Source: Fibrobacter succinogenes
Lineage (GTDB): Bacteria; Fibrobacterota; Fibrobacteria; Fibrobacterales; Fibrobacteraceae
Assembly: GCA_902800345.1 (NCBI GenBank)
Contig: CADCDO010000046.1
Location: 1-54,676 of the forward strand
DNA: 54,676 nt
Direction: 5' to 3'
The position numbers and the translations under genes were made by a program. Under the pieces are notes generated by a model. That model made no database searches, had not been told where the DNA came from, and saw only the letters and a program-made list of their open reading frames with translations. Shown in pieces: positions 8,499 to 18,162 of this stretch (its first letter is position 1; each line of letters opens with the position of its first letter).

Positions 8499-8529
8499 TT
8501 TGAACGAGACTATTGCAATTCTATATTAG
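8499..8529 (+). promoter_or_regulatory. Candidate promoter of the PAS-GGDEF gene
   Basis: TTTG at 8499-8502, 19 bases, then TATATTAG at 8522-8529. This resembles the Bacteroidetes-type -33 TTTG / -7 TAnnTTTG pattern with a poorer -7 box. Confidence 0.35.
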
Positions 8530-8583
8530 GAATGTTAAATTAAATTCAGACGGAAATGAGACTACTGGAGAACGTCTTGGTAT

Positions 8584-9456
8584 ATGGAAATGATGAGAAT
8601 AGATTACGACTTGTTCAAGAAAATCTTGAAAGAGATTCCGTCGAATATTTTCTTTAAAGATAGAGAAGGCCGTTACGTTTTTTCAACGCATTACTGGCGC
8701 CATCTACAAGGAGCCGAAGATCCGTCATGGGATATTGCCGGCAAGACTGATTTGGAAATTCGCAAAGATAAGGAAAATGCAAAACTTGCCATGGAACAAG
8801 ATCGCGAAATCATTCGTACAGGCAAGGGAGTGAGTTATGTTATCGAAGTCAACCAAGACGGTGTGAAGGAATATTTGGAACTGATAAAGAATCCGGTTCG
8901 AGACGATGACGGCAATATTATCGGTATTGTGGGCTTAATCAATAACGTTACAGAAAAAATTCTGCTTAAAAAGAAACTTGAAAAGTTTGCCCACACGGAT
9001 ATGTTGACTGGGCTTTTCAATCGTCATTATTTGGATGACTGGATTTCTAATTCACTAAATGCGGCGATGTATCCTTTATGTGTAATTTCTGCGGATTGCG
9101 ACGGCCTAAAAGTTGTTAATGACAAGTATGGGCATGTCATCGGAGATGAACTGATTAGACTTACAGCATCGCTTTTACGTGTCGGATTTCCTGAGCGCGC
9201 CGTGATATTCCGTACAGGTGGTGATGAGTTTTTTATTGTCCTTCCTAATACGACTGAGGAAGAATGTAAAAAATATATAATCAGCATGAGGGAAACGTCT
9301 CGTTCGTTGCTTTTGAGGGGCCGCCCAATTTGCGTTTCTTTTGGCATTTGTGAAGTGCCGTCTCCATCGGTCAATCTTGTGAATGCCATGGAAATTTCTG
9401 ATAAGCGAATGTATGAAGATAAAAATTTCAAGAGTTCATCACGTAAGAGAAAATAG
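8584..9456 (+). CDS. PAS-GGDEF diguanylate cyclase
   Basis: A 290-residue soluble protein predicted to make cyclic di-GMP in response to a signal bound by its PAS domain. The PAS domain covers residues ~5-125 (NIFFKDREGRYVFST, then VRDDDGNIIGIVGLINNVTE, a typical PAS/PAC end). The GGDEF domain follows from HTDMLTGLFNRHYLDD, with an intact active loop TGGDEFFIVLP. There is no RxxD product-inhibition site before the loop. No membrane segment is seen. GGAG precedes the ATG at 8584 at longer than usual spacing. An oxidoreductase gene follows after 23 bases. Confidence 0.88.
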   Translation: MEMMRIDYDLFKKILKEIPSNIFFKDREGRYVFSTHYWRHLQGAEDPSWDIAGKTDLEIRKDKENAKLAMEQDREIIRTGKGVSYVIEVNQDGVKEYLELIKNPVRDDDGNIIGIVGLINNVTEKILLKKKLEKFAHTDMLTGLFNRHYLDDWISNSLNAAMYPLCVISADCDGLKVVNDKYGHVIGDELIRLTASLLRVGFPERAVIFRTGGDEFFIVLPNTTEEECKKYIISMRETSRSLLLRGRPICVSFGICEVPSPSVNLVNAMEISDKRMYEDKNFKSSSRKRK

Positions 9457-9479
9457 AATTACTGGATGTTGGTTGTTTT

Positions 9480-10442
9480 ATGAAAAAAACGTATAAAGCT
9501 ATTTTATTTGGCAATGGCACTATGGGAGAACGTCATCGTATTTTTTTTGAAAAATCTGATGTACGTTTTTTGAAAATTTTTGAAATGGATGATTTGGATA
9601 GAAATGGATGCATTCAAATTCCATTGGTTGAAGACTTTATTACAAGTGAAAAAATTGATTTTGCAGTTATCGCGTCTCCTGCATCAACGCATTATCAGTA
9701 TGCGAAACTCTGCCTAGAACGGAAAGTTTCTGTATTCGTTGAAAAACCACTTGCAATAACGGGTGAGCAAGCGCAAGAACTGGTGGACTTGGCAAACCAC
9801 AATAACGTGATTTTGTTTGTGGCACAGTCCGAATGTTTCAATCCGGTGTTCCTGAATTTCCGCAAGCATTTCATGATGGAACTGTCTTCGAATGCTGCGG
9901 GACTTGCTGCAACGAAAACGGACTTTGCGGAAAATTCCGCAGATTCCGCCGGATCTCCATTTTGTTTGGAATTCCGTCGTGAACACCAGTATTCTGAACG
10001 CTGCCGCGATGTCAACGCAGCGCTAGATCTGATGATCCATGACTTAAGCCTTTGCCTTTCGATGTTCCGCTATGAGGACTTGAAGGTGACGAAATTTGCA
10101 CTTTCGAAGAATGACGATCGTGCACAAATGCAGATAAATGTCGTAAACGGCAATTATGCCGGAGCCGTACTTAATTTTATCGTCGATAGAAACAGCGAAA
10201 TAGATGTGCGGACTGTGTCTGTCAAGTTCGCCCGTTTCGCAGGGCGCCCCGCATACGATTACTCGGTGAGTCTTGCTCCGCATAACGAAGATGGAGAAGT
10301 CATTCACGTCTCGGATTCGCTGGAGAACGAACACAAGTTTTTCTTGAAACTGATGGCGGGCGCCTGTTCTGAATGGGGAAGGCGTGCCGCGCAATGCGCT
10401 GCTGATGCCGTCAAACTTGCGACATCTACCGCGTTATCCTAA
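9480..10442 (+). CDS. Gfo/Idh/MocA family NAD(P)-dependent oxidoreductase
   Basis: A 320-residue sugar-dehydrogenase-like enzyme. The N-terminal Rossmann fold shows ILFGNGTMGERH (GxGxxG-like), then VIASPASTHYQYAKLCLERK and VFVEKPLAI, whose EKP lysine is the family catalytic/cofactor residue. The C-terminal half has the expected alpha/beta fold with DLMIHDLSLCLSMF, the catalytic His region. Substrate cannot be told; sugars, UDP-sugars and biliverdin analogues are all used by relatives. It follows the PAS-GGDEF gene closely and is closed by a terminator, so the two may form one transcript. Confidence 0.85.
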   Translation: MKKTYKAILFGNGTMGERHRIFFEKSDVRFLKIFEMDDLDRNGCIQIPLVEDFITSEKIDFAVIASPASTHYQYAKLCLERKVSVFVEKPLAITGEQAQELVDLANHNNVILFVAQSECFNPVFLNFRKHFMMELSSNAAGLAATKTDFAENSADSAGSPFCLEFRREHQYSERCRDVNAALDLMIHDLSLCLSMFRYEDLKVTKFALSKNDDRAQMQINVVNGNYAGAVLNFIVDRNSEIDVRTVSVKFARFAGRPAYDYSVSLAPHNEDGEVIHVSDSLENEHKFFLKLMAGACSEWGRRAAQCAADAVKLATSTALS

Positions 10443-10464
10443 ACGAAAAACTAAACGAAAAAAG

Positions 10465-10496
10465 TCCGCGACTCTGAGCGTCGCGGAACTTTTTTG
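10465..10496 (+). terminator. Intrinsic terminator
   Basis: An 8-bp stem TCCGCGAC/GTCGCGGA with a 7-base loop, followed by ACTTTTTT. It ends the oxidoreductase transcript; the A-rich 5' flank would let it serve glgP on the other strand too. Confidence 0.85.
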
Positions 10497-10561
10497 TAAT
10501 GACGTTTTAACCTTCGTCCTCTTTCGTCTGTAGGACCGCAGGTCCGTTCTTTCGTCTAATC

Positions 10562-13023
10562 TTACAGCTTAATGCTGCACGGCTTGGCGTTCCAGATTTC
10601 TTCGGCGTACTGCTTAATCGTACGGTCGGAGCTGAACTTGCCCATGCGAGCGACGTTGAGGATTGCCATTTCTGCCCAGTGCTTTTTGTCCTGGTATGCT
10701 TCGGCAACCTTCTTCTGCATATCCACATAGCTGCGGAAGTCGGCGCAGAGCATGTACGGGTCGTGCGAGAGCAACTTTTCGGCAATGTGCTTGAACGTTT
10801 CCGGATGATCCGGGCTGAAGAATCCGGAATTGATCAAGTCGATCACGCGGCGCAGATCGTCGTCCTTCTCGTAGAAGTCGCGCGGACGATAGCCCTTGGC
10901 CAAGAGGTCCGTCACTTCTTCAACGGTGAGGCCAAAGATGAAGATGTTGTCGTCACCGACTTCTTCCTTCATTTCCACGTTGGCGCCGTCGAGCGTGCCG
11001 ATCGTGAGAGCTCCGTTCAAAGCAAACTTCATGTTGCCCGTGCCCGAAGCTTCGGTACCGGCGGTAGAAATTTGTTCGGAAAGGTCTGCAGCCGGGATAA
11101 TCTTTTCGGCGAAAGACACGCGGTAGTTTTCGAGGAACACCATCTTGAGCTTGCCCTTGCATGCCGGATCCGCGTCAATGATAGATGCCACAGCGTTTGC
11201 AAGACGGATAATCTGCTTTGCCATCCAGTAACCCGGAGCGGACTTACCACCAATCATGATGGTGCGCGGCATGATTTCCTTGCCGTCCTTCACCTGGATG
11301 TAGAGGTGGATGGCGTGGAGAATGTTCAAGAGCTGGCGCTTGTATTCGTGAATGCGCTTGACCTGCACGTCGAAGAACGTGTTCACGTCAACATCAACAC
11401 CCTGCGTTGCCTTGAGGTACTTGGCGAGGCGTTCCTTGTTCTGCTTCTTGACCGCCATGAATGCCTTTTGGAATTCGGCGTCCTTTGCGAACGGTTCGAG
11501 TTTCCTGAGGTCGTCCAGATCCTTGACCCAGGATTCGCCAATCTTGGAAGAGATGAGCTCGGACATGGCCGGGTTAGCCTTGCGGACCCAGCGACGCGGC
11601 GTCACGCCGTTCGTCTTGTTGTTGAACTTTTCAGGCCACAGTTCGTAGAAGTCCTTGAAGAGCGTCGTCTTGAGGAGGTCGGAGTGGAGTGCGGCCACGC
11701 CGTTCACAGCAAACGAACCCACAATGGAGAGGTAAGCCATGCGGACCATCTTGCAGCCGCCTTCTTCGATAAGGCTCATGCGGGCGAGACGGTTGTTGTC
11801 GCCAGGCCACTTCATGGAGACCATGCGGAGGAAACGAGCGTTGATTTCGTAAATAATCTGGAGGTGACGTGGCAAAAGCTTTTCGAACAAGCTTACCGGC
11901 CACTTTTCAAGAGCTTCCGGCATGAGCGTGTGGTTCGTGTAGGCGAACGTGTGCGTCACGATGTCCCAAGCTTCGTCCCATTCGAGATTTTCGATGTCGA
12001 GGAGGATGCGCATCATTTCGGCGATGGAGATAGCCGGGTGCGTATCGTTCAACTGGATGGCGACCTTTTCCGGGAAGAGCTTCCAGTCGTTCTTGTGGAG
12101 CTTCTTGAAGCGCTTGATGATATCCTGCAACGAAGCGGAGCAGAGGAAGTATTGCTGTTTGAGGCGCAGTTCCTTACCGTTCATGGAGGAGTCGTTCGGG
12201 TACAGAACCTTCGAAATCGTTTCGGAAAGTTCCATGTCCTGCACGGCGGCGATGTAGTCACCGTTGTTGAAATAGCTGAGGCCGAAATCGTCGGCGGACT
12301 TCGCGCTCCAGAGGCGGAGGTTGTTCACCGTATTGTTCTTGTAACCCGGAATCGGCGTATCGTAGGGGAGGGCGAGCACGTAGTCCTTTGTTTCCCAACG
12401 GTTGCGGAGTCTGCCCGTTTCGTCCATCCAGCTTACCACGTAACCGTAGAACGGCACCTTGATAGCGTTTGCCGGGCGGGCGATTTCCCACGGGTTCGGG
12501 AGGCGCAGCCAGTTGTCCGGCTGTTCTTCCTGTTCGCCGTTCACGATCTTCTGGCTGAACATACCGTATTCGTAACGGATACCCATACCCGTTGCCGGGA
12601 GTTCGAGCGTGGCCATGGAGTCGAGGAAACATGCTGCCAAGCGGCCGAGGCCACCGTTGCCGAGACCCGCATCCACTTCCTGTTCGCGGAGTTCTTCGAG
12701 CGTCATGCCGATTTCGTCGAGGGCTTCTGTGACGGCGCTTTCGACGTCGAGGTTCAACACGGAGTTGCCGAGCGTACGGCCAATCAAGAATTCCAGGGAC
12801 AAGTAATAGACGCGCTTGACGTCCTTTTCGTAGTAAGTGTTCTGCGTCTTGATCCAGCGATCGACAAGACGGTCACGCACGGCGTAAGCCACAGCGAGGA
12901 ACTTTTCGTGGTCCGTCACCGTGTATTTGCTGCGGGCGAGCGTGTGGTGGATGTGGTCGGTAAAGCTTCCGCATCGGTACCGAGCACGGTAATGTCACTT
13001 GCATTCTTGGTAGTTTTAGCCAT
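10562..13023 (-). CDS. glgP: Glycogen/maltodextrin phosphorylase, 5' end frameshifted
   Basis: Releases glucose-1-phosphate from glycogen, a main storage polymer in Fibrobacter. The family core is present throughout: RVYYLSLEFLIGR, DAGLGNGGLGRLAACF, QLNDTHPAI, and the pyridoxal-phosphate segment EASGTGNMKFALNGALTIG. The natural start should be the ATG at 13023 (MAKTTKNASDITVLGTDAE), with a good AGG site upstream. That frame ends in a stop after ~35 codons. The conserved continuation SFTDHIHHTLARSKYTVTDH is in the next frame. One base appears to be missing in GGAAGC at 12965-12970; adding an A restores an 820-residue protein of normal length. Without repair, translation would need the GTG at 12919. 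Confidence 0.9.
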
Positions 13024-13270
13024 AAATCTAACCTGCCTGGTTTTGTTATTCTAATCCAAAGAAAGTTTAGAAATTTTTACGAGATTTGCAATACGTTAAT
13101 TCTGTAAAGGCTAGTTGTAAGGCTTTTCAGGAAGTGTAAGTTTTAAATAAAAGTGCAGCCCGCCTCTCGCGAGCTGCCTTTGCTATTTTCCGCACATTCC
13201 CGGAGCGTTCCGATTGCGTCGCCGCACATCTCGTCGTCGCGCATCTCGTTATTGCGGGAAATGCGCTCGA

Positions 13271-14005
13271 TTACAATTGCCCAGGGAGCACTAGCTTTTC
13301 CTTAGGTGGAAAGCTTGCCTCGTACTTCTCGAATTCTTCGGGCTTTCGCTCGGTTACGAAATAGCCCTCGGGGTCTTTGTACGAGCCTGTCACTCCGTCC
13401 AGGAATCCCTCGTCGAGTTCCTTGCACAAAAAGTATGGCGTGTCGCTGTTCGGGTCGTCGGCGTAGCGGATTCCTTTGGTGTAGGCGGGGACGAATCCGC
13501 TCTTGCCGTAGAATCCGATGTTTCCGACGATGAGCAGGCAACCTGCGCCCATTTGGCACGCGAGTTCCATGGAATAGTCGAGGAGCGCCTTGCCGTATCC
13601 CTGCCGTTTGTAGTCCGGATGGATGCTGATGGGCCCGAAGGTCATCATGCGGATTTTGCGTCCGTCGTCGGCGTCGATTTTCGACCACGCGTACATCACG
13701 TGTCCGATAATTTGTCCGTCAACTTCCATGACGAGCGAGAGTTCCGGGATAAAGCTTGAGTCGTTCCTGTAATGGTGGGGGACAAAATGCTCCACGCAGC
13801 CGGGACGGTAAACGTTCCAGAATGCTTCTCGGGTGAGATTTTCGACGATTTTAAAGTCGCGCGGTTGTTCCGTGCGGATGAATCGCCACAACCACCTTGG
13901 AAGACCGCCTTGAAAACATTCGTCTTCCAAGGCGCTAAACAATGAACCAATATTTACTAGATAACATCCAGCCTCATTAAAAAAATGACCACCCAAGCTA
14001 TACAT
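13271..14005 (-). CDS. GNAT-family N-acetyltransferase
   Basis: Predicted to move an acetyl group from acetyl-CoA to an unknown amine. The GNAT domain starts near RDFKIVENLTREAFW. It has the acetyl-CoA loop HPDYKRQGYGKALLD (motif A, R/QxxGxG/A) and ends NIGFYGKSGFVPAY, with a C-terminal extension of ~60 residues seen in YhbS-like proteins. The start is unsure. Residues before the domain look non-coding and include an 11-bp inverted repeat (13895-13905 / 13922-13932). I give the ATG at 14005; a TTG at 13891 would make a 206-residue protein but lacks a spaced ribosome site. The natural 5' end may have been lost. Confidence 0.75.
   Translation of the reverse strand: MYSLGGHFFNEAGCYLVNIGSLFSALEDECFQGGLPRWLWRFIRTEQPRDFKIVENLTREAFWNVYRPGCVEHFVPHHYRNDSSFIPELSLVMEVDGQIIGHVMYAWSKIDADDGRKIRMMTFGPISIHPDYKRQGYGKALLDYSMELACQMGAGCLLIVGNIGFYGKSGFVPAYTKGIRYADDPNSDTPYFLCKELDEGFLDGVTGSYKDPEGYFVTERKPEEFEKYEASFPPKEKLVLPGQL
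13895..13932. repeat. Inverted repeat upstream of the GNAT domain
   Basis: Perfect 11-bp arms CCTTGGAAGAC / GTCTTCCAAGG with a 16-base loop. It lies where the GNAT gene should begin, and has no T run. Confidence 0.7.
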
Positions 14006-14101
14006 CAACAGGGGATCACCCGGCGACCTCATTCTGGATGTATCAGGGGGAAGCCGGGATTGTCTATAATATACGTTTTTTATCAAAAAAGATGGTGTGG
14101 A

Positions 14102-14318
14102 TACCTATAAATTTTGTTAAAAATGGTTTTTATAGGTACGTTTTACGAAATATTTGTATAAACTAACAGAAATTTTCTTGATTTTGTTTTGTTGAGTACC
14201 TATAAAAGTCTGTTTTAGGTGTTTTTTATAGGTTCCCCCGTGCTGTTGACGTTGGAAAATCCGCTTTAAACGAGGTATAGGTACCTATAAATCCTTGTTT
14301 TTTGCTGTTTTATAGGTA
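14102..14318. repeat. Three TACCTATAAA inverted repeats
   Basis: Three hairpins with arms TACCTATAAA and TTTATAGGTA at 14102-14111/14129-14138, 14197-14206/14225-14234 (last base differs) and 14282-14291/14309-14318. The loops are 17, 18 and 17 bases with different sequence, and copies are 95 and 85 bases apart. They occupy most of the 378 bases between the GNAT gene and the phosphatase lipoprotein. No other feature is seen in this stretch. Confidence 0.85.
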
Positions 14319-14464
14319 CGCGTTTGCGGAAAACCGCTTGAAGTTTGCTGAAATGAGCGGATTCATGGAATTTTGACGCTTATTAGCGGTGTTTATGAAA
14401 CTTTTACGTGAAATTTTTAGGGAATAATTTAAATTTCAATTGATAGTCATTAAGGAATTTTAGA

Positions 14465-15565
14465 ATGAAAAATTTTTCTGCTAAGTATTTGGTCAGTGCC
14501 CTATTTGTGGGACTTTGCATGTTTGCCGGCTGTGGCGACGATTCTTCCAGCGCTCTTCCTCCTGTAGCTCCGCCAACGGGTGCAGTTTCTTCTTCGAGTG
14601 TTGCTGAACCGCCGGTTAGTCAGCCGGTAGAGAATCTGTCGTCTTCTGCTGAAAACGTTCCCACAAGTGTTCCGTCCGGTGCAACTTCGAGCGAGACCGC
14701 TCCTGTCGGCCCTGATATTCAGCCGAGTTCGTCCGGTGCGGCTACGCCTGCAAGTTCTGCCGTAACTCCGCCAGTCGACAATGGACCTTTCACTTTTGCG
14801 ACAACTCCAGGTGCGCTCGCGCTTGCGCCGGATGCAGATGGTTTCTATGACATAGGCGATGTCTATAAGGCTGTGCCCAAGACGAGCAAGATTGCTTTCG
14901 TCATTCGTCATTCCAAGCGCGAAAAGAACAATTTGGGCACGGAATCGTCGCTGACGCCGATTGGTATCCAGATGGCGCAGACGCTTGGTGCAAAGCTCGT
15001 GAGTGATGAATCGTTCTATTATGCTTCGACGAACTTCTTGCGAACTCGTGCGACTTGCGAAAATATTGCCGCGGGCCGTGGCGAAACAGGTGTTGAAGTC
15101 GTGACGTGGAGTGACATTAATGGTGGTTATTTCTTGACGGTGCCCAGCGATACCTTGGACGCTCTTGTCTCGTCGAGAGGCGGCAATCCGAAATACATTG
15201 CTCAGTATGCCTATGGCGTTCCTTATTCGAATGCGATTGTGGCTGCGACAATTCCAAGTTATTTCTATGATTTGTTTGAACGCGGAAACCAGTTCATAAA
15301 TGAAGTGGTTGTTGCAAACATGCCGGCATGGAAGCGTGTAAGTATTCTTGTGAGCCATGACATGTTGGTGGAGCCGTTGATTGTATTCGTTTCGAATAGA
15401 ACGATTAACCTGAAAATTTATGAAACGCCGTTCCGTTGGGTTAATTACTTGTCGGGAATTGCCGTGATTGTCGATGAAGCTGGCGCTGTGACGGCGCTTC
15501 CAGTCCGTGGCGATGAAGTGGGCTGGATGATTCCTAGAGACGAAGTGGACGAATCCGCTCAATGA
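14465..15565 (+). CDS. Histidine-phosphatase superfamily lipoprotein
   Basis: A 366-residue probable surface or periplasmic lipoprotein. The signal sequence ends in lipobox FAGC (Cys23). A Ser/Pro-rich linker runs to about residue 115. The catalytic domain then shows VIRHSKRE, an RHxxR version of the RHG motif carrying the phospho-accepting His, followed by LTPIGIQMAQTLGAKL and the late His in VSHDMLVEP. The order fits branch 1/2 phosphatases; substrate is unknown. AAGGAATTTTAG precedes the ATG. Its stop overlaps the next start by ATGA, so the two genes are translationally coupled. Confidence 0.82.
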   Translation: MKNFSAKYLVSALFVGLCMFAGCGDDSSSALPPVAPPTGAVSSSSVAEPPVSQPVENLSSSAENVPTSVPSGATSSETAPVGPDIQPSSSGAATPASSAVTPPVDNGPFTFATTPGALALAPDADGFYDIGDVYKAVPKTSKIAFVIRHSKREKNNLGTESSLTPIGIQMAQTLGAKLVSDESFYYASTNFLRTRATCENIAAGRGETGVEVVTWSDINGGYFLTVPSDTLDALVSSRGGNPKYIAQYAYGVPYSNAIVAATIPSYFYDLFERGNQFINEVVVANMPAWKRVSILVSHDMLVEPLIVFVSNRTINLKIYETPFRWVNYLSGIAVIVDEAGAVTALPVRGDEVGWMIPRDEVDESAQ

Positions 15566-16287
15566 GAATAGCGCTCCTCGGCTCTACAGGACTTGTTGGT
15601 AAGAATGTCGTGCGTCTGCTAGCTCAGTTGCACGAGGCCGAGAGTGTGTATTGTCCTGTGCGTTCGCTTCCTGATTTGGAACAGATGAGCGTTTTGCGGG
15701 GGGCTGCAAAGTTCAATTTTGATGTTGTCGATTTTGACGGCCTGCTGGCGGCTCGCCCCGAAGAACAGTGGGCGTCTAGTGTTTGTGCAAATTTTAGCGG
15801 TTGCGATGCCGTAATTTGTTGCTTGGGGACAACGCTCAAGCAGGCGGGGAGTAAGGCTGCTCAAGAAAAAATTGATTTGCGTTTGCCGCTCACGCTGGCG
15901 GCGCTTGCCAAACGGCAGGGCATAAAGCATTTCATTTGTATCAGCTCCATGGGGGCAAATTCGCATTCGCCGTTCTTCTATAACCGTTTGAAGGGACAAC
16001 TCGAAGAAGGCCTTACGATGATGAACTTTGAGTCGCTTACGCTTGTGCGGCCGTCGCTGCTCCTAGGGAAGCACAAGGACAAACGCTTAGGCGAAGAATT
16101 GATGCAAAAGCTTTTCGGGGCGCACCCGGAATGGTTGCCGGCGCATTTCCGTCCGGTGCGTGCAGAAACTGTCGCGGCGCATCTCGTGGCGAATTTGCTC
16201 AAGCCGCCTGTGGACCATGTCTGCGCAACCGATGGCGTGAAAGGCAAGCGTATTGTTTATAACCGCCAACTTCGCGAAACGATATAA
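15562..16287 (+). CDS. NAD(P)-binding Rossmann protein (atypical short-chain/epimerase-like)
   Basis: A 241-residue protein with an N-terminal dinucleotide motif GSTGLVG, followed by CLGTTLKQAGS and ISSMGANSHSPFFYNRLKGQLEE, where Ser and the YNRLK segment correspond to the SDR active site. It resembles the HTATIP2/YwnB-like NAD(P)H-binding group. Reaction unknown. It overlaps the phosphatase lipoprotein by four bases and is followed 27 bases later by putP, so the three genes may share a transcript. Confidence 0.78.
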   Translation: MRIALLGSTGLVGKNVVRLLAQLHEAESVYCPVRSLPDLEQMSVLRGAAKFNFDVVDFDGLLAARPEEQWASSVCANFSGCDAVICCLGTTLKQAGSKAAQEKIDLRLPLTLAALAKRQGIKHFICISSMGANSHSPFFYNRLKGQLEEGLTMMNFESLTLVRPSLLLGKHKDKRLGEELMQKLFGAHPEWLPAHFRPVRAETVAAHLVANLLKPPVDHVCATDGVKGKRIVYNRQLRETI

Positions 16288-16314
16288 GCGGAAAATTTAA
16301 AAATCGGAGGTCTT

Positions 16315-17859
16315 ATGACTTTAGTTGTCTTTATCCTTTATCTGTTAATGATGCTTGGCATCGGGGCGTACTTCTCTCGCAAGGCGAACAGCTTGAACGC
16401 TTATTACCTCGGTAACCGCGGCATGAACAAGTGGGTGGTCGCGATGTCTGCCCAGGCTTCAGATATGAGCGGCTGGTTGCTGATGGGACTCCCGGGCGCC
16501 GTGTTCGTGAGCGGCTTTTCCGAAGCCTGGATTGGCATTGGCCTTGTAATCGGCACGTACTTCAACTGGAAAATTGTCGGTCGCAGGTTGCGCAAGTACA
16601 GCCATTTCTGCGGTGACTCGATTACGCTCCCGGACTTTTTCTCGAATCGTTTCCGCGACAAGAAGGGTATCATCCGCGTCATTGCCTCGATTTTCATTCT
16701 TGCGTTTTTCCTGTTCTACACGGTCTCTGGCTTTGTCGCTTGCGCCAAGTTATTCGGAACGATTTTCGGCATGAGCTACACGACGGGACTTATTCTCGGT
16801 GCGGTCATGGTGGTGAGCTATACGTTCATGGGCGGATTCTTTGCCGTATGCTGGACGGACTTTATCCAGGCGCTGATGATGCTTGTCGCGGTGCTTGTGA
16901 TTCCGCTGATGATCATGAGCGGCTCGGGCGGTTTTGCCTCGACGATTGACGCCGTGAACGCCCAGAATCCGTACTTGATGAGCCTTTTCACGAACGCAAC
17001 GACGGGCAAGTCCATTGGGCTTATCGCGTTGATTTCTAGCCTTTCGTGGGGACTTGGCTACTTTGGCATGCCGCACATCCTCGTGCGCTTTATGTCCATC
17101 AAGAACGCCGAAGAAATCAAGGATTCTCGTCGCATCGCTATGACCTGGGTGACCATTTGCCTCGGCGCAGTTGTGATGATTGCCCTTCTCGGTCGCTATT
17201 ATGTGACGGCTCACGGCATTACTGTTGATGACCCGGAACGCATTTTCATGGTTCTCTGCCAAGCGCTTTGCCACCCGGCGATTGCCGCGATTCTCATGGC
17301 CGCAATCCTCGCTGCGATTATGAGTACTTCCGACTCGCAACTTCTCGTGTCTGCATCTGCGTTCAGTAACGACCTTTACAAGCACTTGTTCCGCAAGAAC
17401 GCAAGCAACAAGGAAGTGATGTGGGTGAGCCGCGGCGTTGTCGTCCTCATTACGCTTGTCGCTGTGATTGTCGCGATGCAGGGGGCTCCGAGTGCCGACG
17501 GCGTGAAGCACGGCAAGAGCTTCCTTGACGTGGTGATGAGTCTCGTGAGCTTTGCCTGGGGCGGTTTCGGCGCGACATTTGGCCCGATTATGTTGCTTGC
17601 ACTTTTCTGGAAGCGCACGACTCTTGCAGGCGCTATTAGCGGTATGCTTGTGGGCGGCATCACGACATTTGTATGGAAATTCTACCTCTCCGGATTCTCC
17701 GCCGAAATCTTTCAGATTTATGAACTTGTACCGGGTTTCGTGCTTTCGTTCGTGACGATTGTCGTTGTGAGCCTCTGCACCAAGGAACCCTCCGCCGAAA
17801 TCCAGCTGGAATTTGACAGGGTCGAAAGCACTCGCCTGAGCGATATGAAATTATCGTGA
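16315..17859 (+). CDS. putP: Sodium/proline symporter
   Basis: Imports proline with sodium across the inner membrane. The 514-residue protein has about 13 hydrophobic segments and the family markers FSRKANSLNAYYLGNRG, SAQASDMSGWLLMGLPGA, GTYFNWKIVGRRLR and MSTSDSQLLVSASAF, the last being part of the sodium site. Length and pattern match PutP of the SSS family closely. CGGAGG sits just before the ATG. Proline specificity is inferred from similarity. Confidence 0.92.
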   Translation: MTLVVFILYLLMMLGIGAYFSRKANSLNAYYLGNRGMNKWVVAMSAQASDMSGWLLMGLPGAVFVSGFSEAWIGIGLVIGTYFNWKIVGRRLRKYSHFCGDSITLPDFFSNRFRDKKGIIRVIASIFILAFFLFYTVSGFVACAKLFGTIFGMSYTTGLILGAVMVVSYTFMGGFFAVCWTDFIQALMMLVAVLVIPLMIMSGSGGFASTIDAVNAQNPYLMSLFTNATTGKSIGLIALISSLSWGLGYFGMPHILVRFMSIKNAEEIKDSRRIAMTWVTICLGAVVMIALLGRYYVTAHGITVDDPERIFMVLCQALCHPAIAAILMAAILAAIMSTSDSQLLVSASAFSNDLYKHLFRKNASNKEVMWVSRGVVVLITLVAVIVAMQGAPSADGVKHGKSFLDVVMSLVSFAWGGFGATFGPIMLLALFWKRTTLAGAISGMLVGGITTFVWKFYLSGFSAEIFQIYELVPGFVLSFVTIVVVSLCTKEPSAEIQLEFDRVESTRLSDMKLS

Positions 17860-18025
17860 TATGGCAAAAGTATAAGTTGTAATGGTTGCCCGTCTTCCAC
17901 AAAAATTTGCGGAAGTGAATTTACAGGTGGTTTAAAATATTTTTATGACAAAAGTGACATGAATAAAAGTTGTTCTAGCCTCATGTAACAAGCGATAAAA
18001 CAAAATGAGCTTTTTATAAAACATC

Positions 18026-18051
18026 GCCCAGCAATTAAGCTGGGCTTTTTG
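18026..18051 (+). terminator. putP terminator
   Basis: Stem GCCCAGC/GCTGGGC with a 6-base loop and TTTTTG. It lies 166 bases after putP; nothing else is recognised in the 303-base gap. Confidence 0.85.
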
Positions 18052-18162
18052 TATTTGAACGCAAAAACATCATTAAAAAACAATGAAAATTGCTTTTCTG
18101 CAAATTGCAGGTTTTTGTATATTCCTTGAAAAAAAATTACAGAAATAAAAATAGGAGGATAT

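Noticed and set aside
10679..13054. Long open frame (791 codons) opposite glgP
   Set aside because: It mirrors a highly biased, C/G-ending gene; composition (many Val, Glu, His, Arg) is typical of antisense shadows and no domain is recognisable.
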